DNA from: VRUE01 sp036271315
Lineage (GTDB): Bacteria > Actinomycetota > Thermoleophilia > Solirubrobacterales > 70-9
Assembly (NCBI GenBank): GCA_036271315.1
Contig: DATBAV010000025.1
Location: 1-40,368, forward strand
Length of the DNA stretch: 40,368 bases
Reading direction: 5' to 3'
The notes under the pieces were generated by a model, which saw nothing but the letters and a program-made list of their open reading frames with translations, was not told where the DNA came from and did not search any database. Both the position numbers and the translations under genes were made by a program. This document shows, one piece after another, positions 38,217 to 40,368 of this stretch (position 1 is its first letter; each line of letters starts with the position of its first letter).

Positions 38217-39377
38217 GTGGACGACGCGGGTGACGCGGGTGAGCGGGCGATGAGCGTAGAGCGCCCGCCGTCGCTGTTCGCCGGCGTCGAGCCGCTCGAG
38301 GTCTTCGTCGAGCTGCTGGCCGACCTGGACAACGACACCACCTCCACCGAGTTCTATGACCGCATCTGCGAGGCGATCTGCCGGCTGACGACGATGCGCC
38401 GCGCCGCCATCTTCATGGCCGACGCGGGCCGGCGCCGCGCCCGGGTCGTCGGGGTGTACGGCACCTCCTTCTCGGAGCTGGCGACGCTGGAGCCCACCCC
38501 GACGCTGATCTCCGCGCCGATCGCGCGGCGCGCGCTGATCGAGGACGAGGTGGTCGTCGTGTCGGAGGGCATCGAGAACCAGCTGCCCTCCGAGTACGCG
38601 CAGATGTTCGGGATCACCACGCTCGTGTGCACCCCGCTGAGCGCCGCCGGTCGCGCCTACGGTGTCATCTGCGCCGACCGCGGCGGCCGGCGCTTTGAGC
38701 TCACCGACGGCGAGCGCCACCTGCTGTGGACGCTGGGCAAGACCGCGGCGCTCGTCGCGACCGCGCGCAACGCCACCCGCCAGCAGGAGCGCAACCGCCG
38801 GCTGGGGGAGCGCCTGGAGCTCGCGCGCGAGATCCACGAGCGGGTCATGCAGCGGCTCTTCGGGGTGTCGCTGGCGCTGAGCGCCGAGAAGGAGCTTGAT
38901 CGCGACGAACGCGACCGCTGCCTGGACGAGATGCAGGAGGCGCTGTCTGATCTGCGCAGCGCGCTGGAGCGCCCGCTGGCCCCGGTCTCCACCGACACCG
39001 GGACCACGCTGGCCGCCGAGGTGGCCCGCCTGGTCCAAGCGCCGGGACCGCCGGTCCGGGTGAGCTGGCCCGACGATGTGGAGGTTCCGACCGGGGTGGA
39101 GCCGCTGGCTCAGTCGGTGCTCGCCGAGGCGCTGCGCAACGCCGCCAAGCACGCCAGTCCGTCGGTGGTGGAGGTGCTGGTGGCCGGCGAGGAGGACACC
39201 TTCAGCCTCGAGGTGCGCAACGACGGGGTCGCGCCCGGAGCGCGCGGCGCCGGGATGGGCCTGCGCCTGGCTGCCTTCGAGGCGCTCCAGCACGGAGGCG
39301 TGGTGGACTTCGGCGCGCCCGACGAGGGTCTGTGGCGCGTCCGGCTGGTCATCCCGCTGGCGGAGGCGCGCGTATGA
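38217..39377 (+). CDS. GAF-domain sensor histidine kinase (NarX/DesK-like class)
   Basis: The 386-residue protein (375 from ATG 38250) is soluble. A GAF domain covers about residues 35-180 (SLFAGVEPLEVFVELLADLD, then ICRLTTMRRAAIFMADAGRR, then GITTLVCTPLSAAGRAYGVI). The dimerisation helix has LELAREIHERVMQRLFGVSL, with the phospho-accepting histidine. The ATPase part has SVLAEALRNAAKHASPSVVE (N box) and GAGMGLRLAAFEAL (G box). It autophosphorylates and should pass phosphate to the response regulator, whose ATG overlaps its stop. The lack of membrane segments suggests an internal signal such as a small ligand or redox state. GTG at 38217 is 19 bases after fbiC, so read-through from fbiC is possible. 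Confidence 0.88.
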   Translation: MDDAGDAGERAMSVERPPSLFAGVEPLEVFVELLADLDNDTTSTEFYDRICEAICRLTTMRRAAIFMADAGRRRARVVGVYGTSFSELATLEPTPTLISAPIARRALIEDEVVVVSEGIENQLPSEYAQMFGITTLVCTPLSAAGRAYGVICADRGGRRFELTDGERHLLWTLGKTAALVATARNATRQQERNRRLGERLELAREIHERVMQRLFGVSLALSAEKELDRDERDRCLDEMQEALSDLRSALERPLAPVSTDTGTTLAAEVARLVQAPGPPVRVSWPDDVEVPTGVEPLAQSVLAEALRNAAKHASPSVVEVLVAGEEDTFSLEVRNDGVAPGARGAGMGLRLAAFEALQHGGVVDFGAPDEGLWRVRLVIPLAEARV

Positions 39378-40018
39378 GTGCCGCGCGCCAGCCGCCTCAG
39401 GGTCCCCGGCGGGTCGTGGCCGATCGCAAGCTGCGAGTGCTGGTGGTCGACGACCACGACGTGGTCCACTGGGGCTTCCGGGTGCTGCTGGGCGAGCAGC
39501 CCTGGGTGGAGCGCTGCCTGGCCGCGCGCACGGGGGCCGAGGCGCTGGCGCTGCTGCCCACGCTACGTCCCGACGTGGCGCTGGTCGATCTGTTTTTGGC
39601 CGGCGAGTCGGGCGCTGACGTGTGCGACTCGATCCGCAAGGCCTCGACGGCGACGCGGGTGCTGCTCATCTCCGGCGCCGGGCGGATGTCACCGGCGGCG
39701 GCCCGGGCGGCGGGCGCCTCCGGGTTCGTCTCCAAGGACTGGGACGCGCGCGAGGTGGCCCGCGCCGTGAGGATGGTGGGCTGCGGGATGACCGTGTTCG
39801 AGCCCACCGCCGAGCAGCCGGCGCCGATGCTCTCCGAGCGCGAGCGCGAGGTGCTGGACCTCATCGCCGCCGGCTCGACCAACCGCGAGATCGCCGAGCA
39901 ACTGTTCCTCTCCCCGCACACGGTCAAGGAGCACACCAGCGCGGTGTACCGCAAGCTCCAGGCGCGCAACCGCGCCGAGGCGGTCCAGCGCGCCCAGAGG
40001 ATCGGGTTGTTGAGTTAG
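39374..40018 (+). CDS. NarL/FixJ-family response regulator
   Basis: The 214-residue protein starts at ATG 39374 (ATGA overlap with the kinase). The receiver domain has LRVLVVDDHDVVHWGFRVLL (acidic pair), DVALVDLFLAGESGADVCDS with the phospho-accepting aspartate, VLLISGAGRMS and SGFVSKDWDAREVARAV with the lysine. The C-terminal LuxR-type helix-turn-helix is MLSEREREVLDLIAAGSTNR and EIAEQLFLSPHTVKEHTSAV. It is the DNA-binding partner of the GAF kinase. Targets are unknown. The nearby ohr gene or fbiC are candidates by position only. The frame is open upstream to 39332 but the ATG overlap is the better start. Confidence 0.92.
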   Translation: MSAARQPPQGPRRVVADRKLRVLVVDDHDVVHWGFRVLLGEQPWVERCLAARTGAEALALLPTLRPDVALVDLFLAGESGADVCDSIRKASTATRVLLISGAGRMSPAAARAAGASGFVSKDWDAREVARAVRMVGCGMTVFEPTAEQPAPMLSEREREVLDLIAAGSTNREIAEQLFLSPHTVKEHTSAVYRKLQARNRAEAVQRAQRIGLLS

Positions 40019-40020
40019 CC

Positions 40021-40077
40021 GACGTCGATGGTGAATCTGCCCTCACAGGGCACATTCACCATCCGAGTGTCGACGTC
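40021..40077. terminator. Imperfect long hairpin between response regulator and ohr
   Basis: GACGTCGA (40021-40028) pairs with TCGACGTC (40070-40077), TGGTGAAT pairs with ATTCACCA, and TGCCCT pairs with AGGGCA around a CAC loop. One mismatch and an eight-base bulge interrupt the stem. The right arm enters the ohr stop codon. The convergent position suggests a terminator for both genes. Confidence 0.65.
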
Positions 40078-40368
40078 AGCCAACTGGCTGCCCGTTGGCC
40101 ACCAGGTCGACGTCGATGTTGCCCCGCGTGGCATTGGAGTACGGGCAGACCTTGTGCGCGGCGGCCACGATCTCCTTGGCCTGCTCGCCGTCGGAGATGT
40201 CGGGCAGCGCCACGTCGAGCTTCACCGCGACGGTGTAGCCGCGATCCTCGGTGGTGACGAGGCTGACCGACGAGTCGATGGCGACGTCGCCCAGCTCCAC
40301 CTTCTCGCGGCGCGACACGGCGCCCAGCGCGCCCTCGAAACAGGCGGCGTAGCCGACGGCGAAGAGCT
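40076..40368 (-). CDS. ohr: Organic hydroperoxide resistance protein (Ohr/OsmC family), 3' part
   Basis: The gene runs off the window edge; 97 codons are visible. They begin LFAVGYAACFEGALGAVSRR, which carries the peroxidatic cysteine motif of Ohr (ACFEGAL). AHKVCPYSNATRGNIDVDLV contains the resolving cysteine in CPYS. DRGYTVAVKLDVALPDISDG is the family middle strand. Ohr reduces organic hydroperoxides with lipoyl-protein electrons in the cytoplasm. The first third of the protein, with the catalytic arginine, lies outside. An open start codon inside the window (40318) is not the true start because the family sequence continues upstream. Confidence 0.92.
   Translation of the reverse strand, partial: LFAVGYAACFEGALGAVSRREKVELGDVAIDSSVSLVTTEDRGYTVAVKLDVALPDISDGEQAKEIVAAAHKVCPYSNATRGNIDVDLVANGQPVG

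Noticed and set aside
38049..39293. 414-residue minus-strand open frame opposite the histidine kinase
   Set aside because: The kinase frame has complete GAF, H-box and ATPase motifs; the antisense frame shows none.
40318..40368. Start codon of ohr at 40318
   Set aside because: Family sequence including the peroxidatic cysteine continues upstream to the window edge, so the gene is truncated by the window rather than starting there.

Overview
The window is about 40 kb of very GC-rich DNA with dense, short-spaced genes and almost no gap over 200 bases. It looks like a chromosomal segment of a high-GC actinobacterium. Three things support this: a fused F420-precursor (FO) synthase FbiC, a Streptomyces-like ethylmalonyl-CoA gene set, and secreted proteins with modular C-terminal beta domains. 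My best guess is the Thermoleophilia/Solirubrobacterales area, by inference only. No rRNA, tRNA, CRISPR array, transposase or phage gene was seen.

Layout. (1) 1-9526, all minus strand: an eight-gene, translationally coupled operon for a cell-surface glycan. It has a membrane/Rossmann/GT2 fusion, a GT-C-like polytopic protein, a DUF1616-like membrane protein, a GT2, two GT4 enzymes, a methyltransferase-like/APH-type kinase fusion and the start of another GT2. (2) 9739-28531: five enzymes that together make the diagnostic part of the ethylmalonyl-CoA pathway: malyl-CoA lyase type (mcl), methylsuccinyl-CoA dehydrogenase type (mcd), MaoC hydratase type (mch), ethylmalonyl-CoA mutase (ecm/meaA) and crotonyl-CoA carboxylase/reductase (ccr). 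They are spread over both strands. Between them lie p-aminobenzoate genes (pabB, pabC), a secreted collagen-like protein, a CAP-domain protein and a lipoprotein, an L-2-hydroxyglutarate oxidase, an ArsR-type regulator, ClpS and a large secreted glucose/sorbosone dehydrogenase-type protein. (3) 28667-31354, minus: ygfZ, a lipoprotein and rmuC. (4) 31467-33214: a manganese module, a DtxR/MntR-type regulator overlapping mntH, with two tandem DtxR-type boxes at the regulator's own start. (5) 33303-34950, minus: an orphan NMT1/THI5-like binding lipoprotein with two small partner genes. (6) 35034-38197: an aquaporin-family channel and fbiC. (7) 38217-40368: a GAF histidine kinase, a NarL-type response regulator and the 3' part of an Ohr/OsmC peroxidase.

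The genes fit an organism that assimilates C2 units through ethylmalonyl-CoA (acetate, fatty acids or C2-yielding substrates), makes F420 and invests in a complex cell surface. The most unusual sequence signals are a set of long, nearly perfect inverted repeats (65-167 bp, arms of 16-26 bp, different sequences). Several sit between genes, one covers two facing stop codons, and one lies in frame inside fbiC. Other oddities are a base-composition break within fbiC, an apparent absence of a usable start codon for lhgO at the ecm junction, and a polyprenol-sugar-transferase-like N-terminus joined to a GT2 domain.
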